DNA of 64,000 nt from Takakia lepidozioides (GCA_030704615.1 CM060731.1:66816756-66880755); one strand, 5' to 3'. Counted from the stretch's first letter, positions 12,566 through 24,709 are shown. The notes: generated from the letters alone by a model not told the origin. A program made the numbers and translations.

Positions 12566-14503
12566 TCACCATTTGTGTATGTGATTCATTTGTTTTCCAA
12601 GCAAAGCTTGAAATTGAAAATCTGATTTAGACTCTTCAAAAGAGGAGAGTGCATTGTGGAATCCCATTATTTCATGTCTAGAAGTGACAAGGGGAAGACC
12701 CACATAGTCTATTGGGAAGGGCACCAATAGAGGCTTGTATTTGAATTGTTGGAAGAAAGAATCTTTGTGTTTGATTACTAATTTGAAATATAGCCAGCTT
12801 TGGCAAAGGTAGGCCAGTAGGCTGGATCTATGATATAAGGCCATTATAAGGCCACTATGTGTTAACCCCCCCCACTAGCAGCTGCCCCAAAGTCGCGAAT
12901 AGCCCGGGAGGAGCCCGGGTGTTGCACCTAGAGAGTATGGACTCGATTACTAAAAGCGTGGAGGCAGTCGTGGCCCAGCCACGATGTACAGGAGCATGGC
13001 CCCAGTGCTGACCTTAAGTCGTACTGAGATCAAGTACATCAGCCGCGTGGCTCAGGCGTGAGGCCCTGAAGCGTGCGAGCAGGGTGCGGGTCTTTACCCG
13101 CTGGATAACCAAAAGTTGAGATGGACCGGCGAACGCTGGCGTTAACCGCAGCAATGCGTCTGCAAATTCCCTTAAAGGGGGGTATTCTTACCTTTAGCTA
13201 TTAGATTCAATTTATACCCCTCTAAGGGTTATGAGCCATTATCTAAGGCGCCAGTGTATAGATAAAATCTAGGATTTTGGGAGGACGTAGCCTTGGAGAT
13301 GAGCGTTCTTAGGACTCCAAGAGAGAGCCAAGCGGGATCTGGGAGCAGTGAGCTAGAGGCGGAGACCTCGAGAGACAAGGGATGAGAGAAAGTACTTTGT
13401 CCTAAAAACTCGGCTACAGTGAGCGTTTGTGTCAGAGCCCAAGACAGAGGATGACTTTTTCCACGGAAGGAAATCGCACCAACGCCTTAAAATAATGTAA
13501 CGGGGTGAAATCTGGCTTGGACCCACCAGTGGTTATTTTATTATTTACACATGCATGTTCTGGACTAACGAATGTAGTGGCAAGGATGAGCTCTCAGCGA
13601 GATTCATTCATCCGATAGAGCCGCGGTAGTTCCCCGCGGCAGGGAACGGTTCCCGGATGTTCCTCGGTTCTCATTGGGTTCCCAAGGGCATCTTTAGGCG
13701 CCAAGGGTATCTTTGGATTCCCCATATAATTCCCCATAGGGAAGGTATTTTTTCTGATTTTCTTAATTTCTTTTATTTTCCAACATTTTTTGATTAGCGA
13801 AATTGCTTAAATAGGATAGATGCACGTGGTGCTCGTTATAGCCTACAGGACGTTGATTAAACTGATTGAACTTGTTGAGTTGAGGGGCTTAGAATCACCT
13901 TATTGAACTTGGTGAACCTATTGGATGACGATAGGCATTTTGGCCACTCCTTTGCTAAAACAAAATATTTAGGCACTGGGGTAGGAAGCGTTGGCCCTTC
14001 CATTTAGAGATGACTTGAACTCAAGCCCTCGGCGAAGGAGGGGCATTGGGAGAGGAAGATTTTCCCTCTTCTCCCTAGGCTCGGCAGGTGCCTTGTGAAG
14101 GGATCAAAACATGTCCCGGCTATAGGCGGCTCGGGGGCCTAGGCGGTAGGAATTAGACAATAAAACACAAAGACTTGGAAGGCAGTTACTGAGTAGATGG
14201 TAGGATACCGTAGGACTTAGAAACGCAAACTCGCCCTGTGAAGAGGAGTACGTGATTTCTCTTTGCCGGTAGGACTTAGATAGTGATCATAGCCACCATG
14301 TACGACCACGGACCCCCTGCACTAACCACAGTCGGGTAGGCGGTTCAGTGAGCCCAACCTACACCGCAACTTACCTCGGCCCCTCTAGACTACTATGTCG
14401 TCACCCTGACAGCGCACGCTCAGGGTTCGTCAAGGTTCATGAACTTTAAACAACATGCTTGTTAGGTCGATATCATTTCGGACCTTATTCAATTCTGTCG
14501 CAG
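12566..14503. other. Intergenic, no gene recognised
   Basis: GC-rich stretch at 12860-13130 and AT-richer DNA after 13730. The motif TAGGCGGCTCGGGGGCCTAG near 14120 is partly palindromic. No exon was recognised. The ParB-encoding upstream exon expected before 14504, by comparison with element A, is absent, so block B is truncated or interrupted here. Confidence 0.4.
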
Positions 14504-16227
14504 GAACTTGTGCAAGACGTGGACGATGACAATCTTAAGAAGTACTACACTGACTGGCCCTCAAAGATTATATGGTCAAAGAGTCTGATGAGGCTCGTGA
14601 AGCTATCTATGCTCCTAAACGACCCGAATAAGACGCAGAAAGTTGACACAACATCTCGAAATTTCTTCGAGCTGAGGGGAGGTCGAAAAACAACGATCAC
14701 ACAACGAAGTCGGAGACTAGACAATGGAAGGTAAATGATTCATTGTGTCTTTTGTTCCTTTTGCTAGAGAATCAAAATATTTGTCCAAAATATTGGACAA
14801 ATTTGACTTGGATGAGCACCGCATTCTAAAGCAGGAGACACTACAAAAAAAAGCTTCAAATTACGAAGGCACAACAAGATGGACGGAGATGAATTGGCAA
14901 TCGAATCATCATTTGGAGTATAGTATAATTGACATGACAATTGTGACTTTTGTTTCATCTCAAAAATCAAATATGAAATATCGAATGAAATGTCTAATTT
15001 TGGCCCTGATCATTTTTGCAGGAATTCATGCAAGCATGACAACTCATACTGGAGATGAGTAGCGTGAAGGAGGCTATGGTTCTGGTTCTCTGTGACGAAG
15101 ACGTATGGAACCTGTGGGAGGAAGTGTTCAAACAGTGGGAACAAGGAAAGCTTATTGATATTTTCGGGATTCAGTGCAAGGGTGAACAGCTACCGCTGAA
15201 TAAAACCGCTATTGCGAAACTGCAAGGACTTAATAGCAGGCAGTTGAAAAGAATGGCGGAGAAAATCCTCAACAGGGACATTTGCATTTGGGGAACAAAA
15301 TTCAAGGGCGCGGACAAATCCAAAAATACAATGAGCGCGTATATTGACCAAATGAAATTGCGACGGTTTATTATCGACGATGTAATGGAAGTCTGCTGCC
15401 TTCAAAAAGTATGTCTTGTCGTGCAAGCAGACCTTTGAGGATAACCAGAATGCCCTGGCGATTCTACGTACGAGCTTCAAGTCCCATTACACACAGCTGG
15501 GGGGAACCAAAAATTTGTTGATGCAAGATCACGGTTGGGACTTGCACCGAAGAAACGGTTCGACGACATATCGATGGTGTTCGTCAATACAGTTTGTGAT
15601 GATCTGTTGTCTTCGAGGCAAAAGACTACTCCAATATCCTGGAAGCTTTTGTGGCTCGGAAGCTCATGTCCAGTGCTTTTGTGTTTTTCTTGACACAAGA
15701 ATCATCGGAAAATCTTTGTGTCATACATCCGGAATGGCCCTGGATCAAAGTCGTTTATTATCCGACAGGGTTATTACATTCCCGGCGAGTTTGAATCACC
15801 TTACAAGAGCTGCACGACTATATTCTCCCGGACGGTCCTCTGCCTCGACTACGTATTTCCGGCAACAGTTGAGGAGATGATGAATCCGGACGATCACATT
15901 CAAACTGTTTTGTTAACGTCGGACACAATTAATCCCGTTATCCAAGGACCAGATGTAGATCCAACCTCGCAAGAGAAGGAGTGCAGGACTTACACTCATG
16001 AGCTGAGGGCGGACACCTACGATTACCTGGTTTTTTTTTTTTTGCAGGGACGGGATGTCTTGTGTGAACGTTTTCGGAGGAGTGGCAATGACATACGTTC
16101 TGCTTGTAAGTGGATTCTGCTTTGTTTTGGAATTGTCTGTGTTTGCAGTTTGTCGGATTTAACTCTCCTATTTTTTCTACGTTGTCGGAATAGGGTGTTT
16201 AACCAGTGTCTGTTTTTTTCTATTGTT

Positions 16228-16251
16228 AACCTCCACTGGACAGTGAAGGTT
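16228..16251. repeat. B-type palindrome 1 (intron)
   Basis: Left arm AACCTCCACTG, spacer GA, right arm CAGTGAAGGTT. It lies in the intron between the motif I exon and the last methyltransferase exon, the same intron that holds an A-type palindrome in element A. Confidence 0.85.
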
Positions 16252-17234
16252 CATGTTATTGGAGTTTTGGGTGTTTTGGGTGTTTGTTACTCAGGAGTTT
16301 GGTGTGTTTGCTAGTTGTCTCAAAAGAAAGCCTAACCCTTTCAATCTTTCGATGATTACAGTTCGTCGGATTTATTTTGATTTCATTGTTTGGTTTCATT
16401 GCAGGAAAGAAATATTCGTGTGCTTGACATAAACTATGTAACGAAAAAGAAATTTTGTAGAAGCAAGGCGGAGGCTTATTTCAAGACGCTCCAGATTGAT
16501 AATCAAACTATCGCAGGAGACGGAGATGACGGAGACTCACTGCAGGATGACGAAGTGGACGAAAAAAAGGATGACGAAGGACACGACAAGGAGCAGGACG
16601 AGGAAATGGAGGAGAAACAAGAACAGGACGACGAGGAGGAGAAAGACGAAGATGAGAACATGGAAATCGTCACTGAAGACCAGGGGCAGCTGCGACTGAT
16701 GTGGGAAAAAGAAAGAGAGGGCCAGGAAATTTTCGGGTTGGATAAACTAGGTAGTACTCCAAATACCCAAGAGCGCGTTGCGTCACAAAGTGTACACAAT
16801 CTGGACAGCTCTTCCTCCAGTTCCGATAACACCACGAATCAAAATCCGGCTTCTCCAGGGTGCCAAGAAGCGACATCGACGGAGTTAGTTGAAACCTTCG
16901 GTCAAGGGTTCACACCTGTGGAAGGTGACGAGCCATTGATTATGTCACCAGATCCCGTTAACAATCCTCGAGAGGTGGTGTCCCAGAATGTCATCCAGGA
17001 AGTGGTTCTGGATGTAAGTAACGAATGACAATTAGTGAATTTTTATTCGTACACACTTCTGAATACAATATTACAATATTGTAATTATACATACTTGTGA
17101 GTGGAATAATCCGAATGTTTTTTCCATTTCCTTTGTTCTGGACTTTCGAATAAAATATATTTCCACCCGGATACATATATCCATTCGCACATCTTTGTGG
17201 ACAACCACTAACTGTTTCGATACTTTTCTTGTAG

Positions 17235-17402
17235 ATCCGAGAATCCCATTCGGAGGAAAAGACACACACACGAAAAGGCTCAAAGGAGACTCAAACGGTG
17301 AAGAGACACGTGGATCTGACAGTAAGGGCCAGGTCACCTGAGCCGGTTCCGCAAGTAACCTCCACTGTCCAGTCGACGTTGCCATCTACAGGGATTGAGT
17401 AG
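17235..17402 (+). pseudogene. Basic/Ser-Thr exon, copy 1 of a tandem pair
   Basis: After an acceptor (CTTGTAG) this encodes IRESHSEEKTHTRKG and ends in a TAG at 17400-17402. A second, longer version starts at 17619 (IRETTSEEIKHTRTD). Both contain a B-type palindrome translated as QVTST-x-QS. The duplicated block is about 380 bp apart. Function unknown. Confidence 0.5.
17357..17380. repeat. B-type palindrome 2 (within an ORF)
   Basis: Arms AACCTCCACTG and CAGTCGACGTT, spacer TC. The right arm shares GTCGACGTT with the A-type motif. It lies in the putative exon 17235-17402. Confidence 0.8.
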
Positions 17403-17618
17403 GAGAATCCTCCTACTCGCGGGGAAGTAGAAGAGACGGAGCATCACAAACGCGTAATCCAACAACAGATCCCGATTCGGGTACAACATTGGCTTTATTC
17501 TTATTACTTTTATTATTGGTCTTTGAGACTCATCTTCGGTATTGCTCAATTCGATAATTCTGTCGGATCATTTTGACCACCATACTCCTCATCCGTGAAA
17601 TTCCTTAATTTTCTGTAG

Positions 17619-18760
17619 ATTCGTGAGACGACGTCTGAGGAGATCAAACACACACGGACCGACTCCAACGAGACTGAGACGGTGAAGAGAAGAGTGGATT
17701 GGACAGTCACTGTCGCACTATCTGATCCGGTTCTGCAAGTAACCTCCACTGGACAGTCGAGGTTGCTATCTGGTGCCACAGAGATGGAGGATATCGTTTC
17801 CTGTAGAGATGGGAAAGATGAGGAGCAGCCTGCCCAAGGATCTCAACAGCCCCCCCTCCCAAAAACGATAATGCTTTCAACTCCATTTTTCCGTTTCTCT
17901 ACTTTGGGATTACTGAAATTGAAATTAATAATGAACTCTTCTGTTATTCCACAGGACAATATGCATTACCCTCCAGTCGACTATTCCATTTCTGTCAATC
18001 CAAACGATCTGTATTCCCTTCCTTGGGGACCGAACGGATGCCGGCCAGGATACTACGTCCTAGTTCTGGACATCGGTTACCTTTGTGAGGTTTACCTAAA
18101 GGATGGAAAGAAACCCCTCCTGCCACCCAGCCTTGTATCTCCGCAGGGAAATTCAAGTTAGCTACACGAAACGGTCTTTACGAATTCGTTAAGTGGGCCG
18201 TCAAAAAGTTTGTCGTTTGTTTTTGGAACACGGGACCTGAAATGAATATCGAGACTATCGCCAAGGCCGTGTTTGGGAAGTACTATTCCCATATCAGAAC
18301 TTACAGCAGTGAAAATTCCGTCATGCATAGATCGACATTCAACGAAAAATGGCCTAAAGCTCCCAAAAATCTCATCTACTTTAAACGTCTTTACGACATT
18401 TTCGCTGAGGAAGACCCGACAGCTTACGAATCCAATACTCTCCTCATCGACACTGTAGACAATATGTACAAGTCCTACTTGAACCCGTTAGGACATACCA
18501 TCTTCCTTCCAAAATATAAGGCGCTCGTGGATCCTGACAGAGATAAGTTTCTACTGGAAGAGCTCAAGCCTTACCTTAACATGTTCCGGTTATCTGGGAT
18601 GGATGTCATGCCATTCAACGAGCTACATCCGTTCGACGTTACGAAGGATTTCTTTGAGGACGACCCAGCGGTCAAATTTCTTAGAGACTTTGATTATAGG
18701 TGGCAGAAGTTCCTTAGCAATCACGAGTTGCGTGCCGCTGCATTGGGACATAAAATATAA
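17619..18760 (+). pseudogene. FCP1/NLI-interacting-factor type HAD protein, copy 1
   Basis: HAD-fold protein of the FCP1 small-phosphatase superfamily. The segment from 17955 contains YYVLVLDIGYLC at the catalytic-Asp strand; after a one-nucleotide frame change near 18146 it continues LATRNGLYEFVKWAVKKF and VVCFWNTG (the family's RPGL..F and W-S/T element), then ESNTLLIDTV at about 18430-18460 (the conserved LLIDDSP region) to a stop at 18758. The catalytic DxD is DIG, so the second Asp is missing. The protein before 17955 is low complexity. The frame change suggests a pseudogene, though an unseen intron could restore the frame. Confidence 0.65.
17741..17764. repeat. B-type palindrome 3 (within an ORF)
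   Basis: Arms AACCTCCACTG and CAGTCGAGGTT, spacer GA. It sits at the position corresponding to palindrome 2 in the tandemly duplicated exon. Confidence 0.82.
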
Positions 18761-18772
18761 TTGAGTTTGGTG

Positions 18773-18796
18773 AACCTCGGTTGTCCAGTGAACGTT
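18773..18796. repeat. B-type palindrome 4 (intergenic)
   Basis: Degenerate copy, arms AACCTCGGTTG and CAGTGAACGTT, spacer TC. It begins 13 bp after the stop of HAD copy 1, between that gene and HAD copy 2. Confidence 0.65.
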
Positions 18797-18879
18797 CTTG
18801 TTCACTTGCCTGGTGTCGGTTTTTCCAATGCATTGTACTGTTTCTTTTTTATCATCATAAGTATGAATGACTCTTTGGC

Positions 18880-19612
18880 AGATTGGAGCACATGTTTCTC
18901 CTCCTGCGTAAGGGTTGCATTTGATTATTTTTGACGTGAATGGAGTCTTGTGCAAAATATTGAAGCACCGGAAGAACTACAATGTCCCCCGGTTTTCAGA
19001 ATCGGACTACAGAATTCCAGCTCTTGTCGGATTCCGACTTGTCTTTATATGGGAGAAATATCGCGAAGTGTGGATAGAGGTGCACAAACACTTCCGGTTA
19101 GGGATTTGAGGCTCTATGATGTACAAGAACTTGCAGCCCATCCTGGATTTTTTGCTTCGTGGTCTCCCTCAACCGGCCTTCGTTCTGTCTCAAGAGGATT
19201 GTATTTCATGTCCTACTTCGGTTCACCCTCAATTCAAATCAGGATTGGACCCTCCTCATTTGTTTTTGAAGCCATGGTCAACGTCTGGCAGAGATTTGGT
19301 GGACAATACACCAAGAGTAACACTCTGCTCATTGACGATATCGCCATGAAATGTGTATTGAACCCGCCCGACTCATGTCTTGTTCTCAAAACTTTCCAGA
19401 CTGTGGAGACTAATGGTTGTTATCTTCTCAAGGTTCTTCAGACCTATTTGCTTGGAATGAGAAAACATCCCACTGTTTCAAGCTATCTTAGGAAAAAAAA
19501 GATAGGGTTGAGTCTTTTCCCCAATGTTTCAAACGATCCTAAGTTTATGCCACTTTGGGATTTTATTGAGGACAACGGTTTTAAGAGTCTCAGATATGAT
19601 GCCTCAAAATAA
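18880..19612 (+). pseudogene. FCP1-type HAD protein, copy 2 (frameshifted)
   Basis: Begins after an acceptor (TTTGGCAG) near 18880. LIIFDVNGVLC at about 18921-18953 is the catalytic strand, with Asn in place of the second Asp. A second frame (from 19116) carries LRGLPQPAFVLSQEDC, and a third, read to the stop at 19612, carries KSNTLLIDDIAMKCVLNPPD, the LLIDDSP-type region. The three parts lie in order on one strand but in different frames, so this copy is broken. Its stop is 188 bp upstream of the retrotransposon. Confidence 0.65.
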
Positions 19613-19800
19613 ATTATTTTTGATCAATTCCATCTCACTCGAGCTATTGAATATCTTCATGGTTTCTGATTTTCATTGTCTTGTAATCACACACGTGTTA
19701 GATATGGTATTCTCATTTTCACTCATTTTCAGTTGAATTCTGGACGCACATTCCGAGCAATCCCAAGACTCTGATACAGGCCTTCATATGGGGACATGAC

Positions 19801-20321
19801 TGTCACGGACACAGCCCAGAGGAATTTACCGGGAGTAGATACCAGAAGTTATTAAGTTATCATGTTATCAAAAGTTACCGTAATCTACCATGAACTACCA
19901 TATTTATTATAAATTATCATTAGTTACCAAATTACCGGGAGTTTACCAAATTACAGAGAGTTCCTTGGGAAACTGCTCATGAAGCTTCATTTTGAGGAAA
20001 CTTCTCCATCAAGATACCTCCTTTGTTTAAGGAAAATTCTCCATCAAGAAACCTTTGTTTAACCTTCGAAACTTCTCCATCAATAAACCTCTTTTGGGGA
20101 AGCCTCTTAGGGAACCTCCTAGTAGCCAATATATATAGGAGGCGAGACTGGACACTCTTCAGTCTCGCCAACACGAGTTCAAGCTACTCTTGTTCCCAGT
20201 CCCAGTACTCCAGTCCAGCTTCCAGTACTCTAGTCCAGTTTCCAATATCTGGTACCCCAGTCCAGTTTCCAACATTGCAATATTCGAGTCGAGTTCCAGT
20301 ATCTTGTACTCTTGTACATTG
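19801..20321 (+). repeat. 5' LTR (3' end deleted)
   Basis: Aligns with 31351-31827 of the 3' LTR. It contains a TATA-like ATATATATAGG near 20130, then GAGACTGGACACTCTTCAGT, which can fold into a hairpin at the likely R region, and repeated CCAGTCCAG(C/T)TTCCA units. After CATTG at 20321 it runs straight into gag-like coding sequence, whereas the 3' LTR continues 129 bp to its CA end. Confidence 0.88.
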
Positions 20322-21420
20322 CAGAGTCTTCAGCTCCAGATGCAAGAACTTCGTACCTCTACCGCCCAATTACAAGCTGATCAGTCTCAAGATCTTGGCA
20401 ACGTTCTCCACAATTTGCAACAACAAATTTTAGAGTTAAAGGAGTCGAAGAATGGATCTTCAACCATACGAGTCTCTACTACAACAGCTCATACTGCAAC
20501 GGTTCCTCTTTAACAGATTGCGAGAGAACCAAAGATCAGCATGCCCGAGAAATTTAATGGGACAAGATCAAGATTTCGCGGTTTTGTTCAACAAATACGA
20601 CTGTTCCTACGACTACATCCACAACGCTACCCCGATGAAGGTATTCAAGAAGGATTCGTGGGCACCCTTCTATCAGGCACTACCCTATCTTGGTTTGCAC
20701 CGATGTTAGAAAAAAAATTCGCATTTACTATACAATTTTGAAGCATTCATGCCCGAGTTTACTGCAACGTTTAGAGAAAATGATAGAGAGAGAGTTGCCG
20801 AGACAAAGATGCGAAATCTTTGACAAAGAGCATGTCCTGCTTCCGTTTATGCTGCCGAATTTCAACAACTTGCGTGCGACCTCGACTGGAATGAGAATAA
20901 CATCAGTAGTCAGTTTCGATGTGGTTTAAATGAGGATGTAAAAGATTTGTTGCTGACAATGCCAAACGTGAGTACACTGAGCGAATTCATCACCCAAGTC
21001 ATTGCATGCGATAATCGTTTGTTTGAAAGACGTCAAGAGAAGCGATCTGGATGGTCGACGACGCATCATGCCGCTGCTACTACGGCACCAAACACAATGA
21101 TCCATCAGACATCCGGTAGTGATCATATATAAATTGATGTTGTCCGATTCAAGCCATTGACGCCACAAGAAAAACAAAGACGACGCTCGAATGGATTATG
21201 CCTCTATAGCGGAGAAGAAGATCACATAGCATTAAACTGCCCCAACAAGAGAAGATTCAAAGCTCAGGGCGTAACTCAAGTGTTTGATACGAGGAGGTCG
21301 GAAAACGAAGATGTCAAGTCACAGTTGGGACCATGTGGCTGGACACCACAAATTCCTCATAAAAAAAATCTCTGTTTCTACCTCCAGACCCTACATCTTG
21401 CTTTACAGTTTCGGTAAAAA
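20322..21420 (+). pseudogene. Retrotransposon gag remnant
   Basis: Read in several frames: an N-terminal coiled-coil-like stretch (LQMQELRTSTAQLQ), then KFNGTRSRFRGFVQQIRLFL and a zinc-knuckle remnant CLYSGEEDHIALNC in which the second Cys is replaced (C-x3-G-x4-H-x4-C survives). Frameshifts and stops throughout show it is inactive. The start of gag is probably lost with the LTR/PBS deletion. Confidence 0.75.
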
Positions 21421-21639
21421 TCAGAATACCAAAAATAATACGACATTTGCACTTTATGCGACTCCGATCAAGACCATAACAGACAAAGGTACTTCGACAT
21501 TACCCACTCAATATTAAGATTTCAAGGATGTCTTCGAGAAGAAAAATGCAAACATATTGCCAGAACATCGACCTTATGACTGTGCAATTGAGTTACAAGA
21601 AGCTCCCAACCACCATTCGGCCTAATCTATAACTTATCC

Positions 21640-22559
21640 CAGACGGAGTTGATTGCATTACGTGAGTATATTGATGAAAATTTGTCGAAGAACTTCATCC
21701 GACATTCAAAATCACCTGCGGGGGGCGCCTATCTTGTTTGTGAAAAAGAAAGACGGATCATTACGCATGTGTGTTGACTATCGCAGTCTCAACAAAGTCA
21801 CAATTAAGAATCGTTATCCGTTGTCGCTAATTTTTGGGCTTCTCGACCAACTGGGACGAGCGAAGATTTTCACCAAAATTGACTTGAGATGAGCTTATAA
21901 CCTTGTACGGATAAAATAAGAAGATGAATGGAAAACAGCTTTTTGAACAAGGTATGGACATTTTGAATACAGTGTTATACATTTTGGTCTTACAAATGCT
22001 CCATCAATTTTCCAACATATGATGAATGACATCTTTTGAGAAATTTTAGATGACTTTGTAGTCATATATTTGGACGACATTTTGACATTTTCACAGAATG
22101 AAGAAGAACATGGCCGCCGTGTACGCCTTGTCCTTGATAATTTTAAAAAAAAAAATGACTATATGCCAAGTTGGAAAAATGTCTTTTCCATCTATCTGAG
22201 GTCGAATTTCTGGGCCACATTATTTCCGACAAAGGCGTTTTTATGGATCAGAAGATAATACAAACCGTCATCGAGTGGATTAAACCAATTCGGTCCGAGA
22301 TGTACAATATTTTCTGGGATTTGCAAATTTTTATAGAATCTTCATCAATGACTACTCCAAAATTGCTGCACCATTGACACGACTCACAGGGAAGGACAAA
22401 TTTGTATGGGACGAGAAGGCTGACCAAGCATTTGAAAGGTTGAAGCAGACATTTACAACGGCTCCAATACTGGTCTATGCAGACCCATCTAAACCATTCT
22501 TTTTGGAAGCAGATGCATCAGACTTTACACTTGGCGCGGTATTCTCTCAATACGGTACA
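21640..22559 (+). pseudogene. Retrotransposon pol, left part: reverse transcriptase and start of RNase H
   Basis: Ty3-type RT motifs in order: [29 protein letters not shown] (followed by a stop), VIYLDDILTFS (the active-site YxDD as YLDD), then the tether and the RNase H start ADPSKPFFLEADASDFTLG. At least three in-frame stops. It is interrupted at ...SQYG by element A. No protease domain was recognised upstream. Confidence 0.88.
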
Positions 22560-22710
22560 ACTCAATTTTAACTAATTCTGGACTTTTTGCTTAAATCCGG
22601 ACAAAACTTAATTTAATTTTACATTTAAATTAAATCAAATAATTACAATTTATGAAGCAATGAATCAAGATTTAGTTTTCAAGTGAATGTGTATGACTCC
22701 AAATTCCTTA

Positions 22711-22734
22711 AACGTCAACATCAAAGTCGAATGA
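22711..22734. repeat. A-type palindrome 1 (degenerate right arm)
   Basis: Left arm AACGTCAACAT; the right half keeps only GTCGA. Part of an 88-bp near-direct repeat with palindrome 2 (ATGACTCCAAATTC occurs at 22693 and 22781). Confidence 0.55.
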
Positions 22735-22798
22735 CATACATTAGACAATGTAAATGATACATATTACTAACACAATTTGCATGACTCCAAATTCATTA

Positions 22799-22822
22799 AA
22801 CGTCGACATCAAAGTCGAATGA
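22799..22822. repeat. A-type palindrome 2 (degenerate right arm)
   Basis: Left arm AACGTCGACAT is exact; the right half is AAGTCGAATGA. Near the left end of element A, non-coding. Confidence 0.6.
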
Positions 22823-23299
22823 TATACAAATTTAGCCAATGCAAAGGATATATATACTAATTAGTACGAGTATCCATGAGACATCATTACCCAGTACATG
22901 TTGTCAATTAGTCTGTTATCCCCAATACAAATAAACTATATATAGTCCATAAACACCCTAGCCCTGAAACTAGAACATCTACACATAAGGTTGACATTCA
23001 GAAAACTGGGTGTGCGTCGCACGAAAATATGTTTTTGCAAATGCCTCCGCGTAGATAGGTAGCGTGTAAAAATGAAGACTCGAACTTAGACAAAATACTT
23101 TATTTTGTTAAAAAAAAAAATGTTGGTCTCGAATCCAAATTGACTCCTACAAAAGAATAACCACGAATATAAATTTATGAATACTAACACATGAATACAA
23201 GGCCCGAAGGCGAACTAAAAGGTATTCAAAATCAAAACGGTACACGGAAATTAAAAAAAATCTTACTCACATGATAAATCTTAAGAAAATGTGAAAAAA

Positions 23300-23860
23300 T
23301 GTATGGAACATATGGAACTTCTAAACATTTTTAATCGGAATAATTTCTCCAAACCAATGTATCAATGTACTCCAAAGCTATGTACATTTAATTTTTCAAT
23401 GACTCGCTTCGGGATATGAGGTTTTGAGGTAGGGTTTAGGATAAGAAAAAAATGTGAAAATGGGGAAAAGAAACAACAGTGCATCGAACCTATAAGAACT
23501 TTCAATCAAATATCTCAACCTTGAATACATTGTACCCCAAAGTAAGAATGTGTTTTTTTAACGAGCTTCCAACATGGATATAAGGTTTTAGGAGCATAAA
23601 GTTTTAGAAAAATTATAAGTATGAATCACATAAAATATGTAAGAAAGTTTATGACCTATAAAAACGTTCAATCAAGTAATATTTTAACCATAATTGTATT
23701 ATACCCAAAGCTGGAAAAATGATTTGAATGTACTTCAAATATTTGAATGAGGTTTAGGGTATAGGGGGTTGGAGAAGTAAAAGTACTATCAAGTACAAAA
23801 TAAAATTGGAAGAGTGTGTAGAACATATAAGAATTTCCAAGTAAATATCCCGGCCAGGGT
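23300..23860. repeat. Degenerate tandem repeat, about 165-178-bp unit
   Basis: Diverged units start near 23308, 23486, 23650 and 23822, each beginning like GAAC(C/A)TATAAGAA followed by CAAATATC and TGTAC.CCAAAG-type sequence. AT-rich, no ORF. Unit boundaries are by eye. Confidence 0.5.
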
Positions 23861-24189
23861 CGACATTGTTTATTTTGTCTTTCATTTAGCTGATGTCGTT
23901 GGATCTGGCCAGATCCTACGGAGGGGGTTTGTCCAAATCTTCAGCCACCACCTCTGCTGCGAGCAGAGACGTTGAAGCTGTTGCGAGTCGAGAGGTTGCG
24001 AGAGAGAGGGACAGAGCTTGGAGCGGTGGAGCGGTGAAGCTGCGGAGCGTTGGAGTGGCGGGCTGGTGCATAGGGGAGGAGTGGGGCATCACTTCACAGG
24101 TGGGTTTCCTGGCCTAAGAGTGAGAATGAGGAAAATGAGAGAGAGAGCAATGAGCAATGCATGTTTTAGGTTCATTTTCAATCTCACTT

Positions 24190-24520
24190 TCTTTTCACCT
24201 TGTGTTTGCTGTTGGGGTTTCTTGCCCTAAGAGAGAGAGAAGGAGAGAGAGAGGGGAGAGATGGTAAGGCATTGAAAATTGAATATTGTCTTAAAGTTGC
24301 CAACAAAATGACAATTGCATCTTCTTTCCTCTTAGCTTCTATTGGCTGTTCGGGCTTCCCGTCCTAAGAAATAGAGAAGGAGGGAGAGGGGAGAGAGGCA
24401 AGGGGATTAAATTAGATAAGGAATTTATTATCTTCAGGTTGCGGCAATTGCAATCTTCCTTTCCCTGTGAGCTTCTATTTGTTGTTCGGGCGTCCCACCT
24501 CGAGTTATTTTCAGGTTTTC
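24190..24520. repeat. Tandem repeat, about 137-bp unit, three copies
   Basis: The motif CTGTTCGGGCTTCCC (variants TGCTGTTGGGGTTTC and TTGTTCGGGCGTCCC) recurs at about 24207, 24343 and 24480, each followed in the first two units by CCTAAGA and a GA-rich run. It may be a leader or promoter array for element A genes. Confidence 0.55.
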
Positions 24521-24685
24521 TAATGGCTTTGGTACAGTAGACTAGGGCCAACCATGGGAAATGAAGGGAAATGAATTGAACGCTACTTGTACCATGGAAA
24601 CACTACTTGTAACCATTCCAAATTCCCAAATATGAGACAACAAATCATAAGACCATATGCATACACGATCGATAGTGAGTCGTAG

Positions 24686-24709
24686 AACGTCGACATTAAT
24701 GTCTAGAAA
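24686..24709. repeat. A-type palindrome 3
   Basis: Left arm AACGTCGACAT exact, spacer TA, right half begins ATGTC and then diverges (TAGAAA). Non-coding. Confidence 0.7.

Larger units (their letters stand above)
14504..17402 (+). pseudogene. ParB/methyltransferase-like gene, decayed paralog of the 26.0-29.3 kb gene
   Basis: Exons match the element A gene at conserved splice borders: 14504-14730 (starts ELVQDVDDD, contains VKLSMLLNDPNKTQK), 15022-16105 (SVKEAMVLV, later VLCLDYVFPATVEEM), 16405-17013 (IRVLDINY, then an acidic D/E-rich tail). The methyltransferase motif I reads VNVFGGVAMTYVLL in one frame at about 16060-16105. It is broken by a stop after EFMQA in the second exon, a stop near 15436 and several frame changes. 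The upstream ParB exon is missing. The tail appears to splice on to 17235-17402, which has a near-duplicate at 17619. Divergence from element A is large, so this is an old copy and not a segmental duplication. Confidence 0.8.

Noticed and set aside
12860-13130. Ribosomal RNA gene fragment in GC-rich sequence
   Set aside because: No conserved rRNA core motif could be identified.
16503-16835. Ser-rich minus-strand ORF of 110 codons
   Set aside because: Mirror of the Asp/Glu-rich tail (GAn/GAC codons) on the plus strand.
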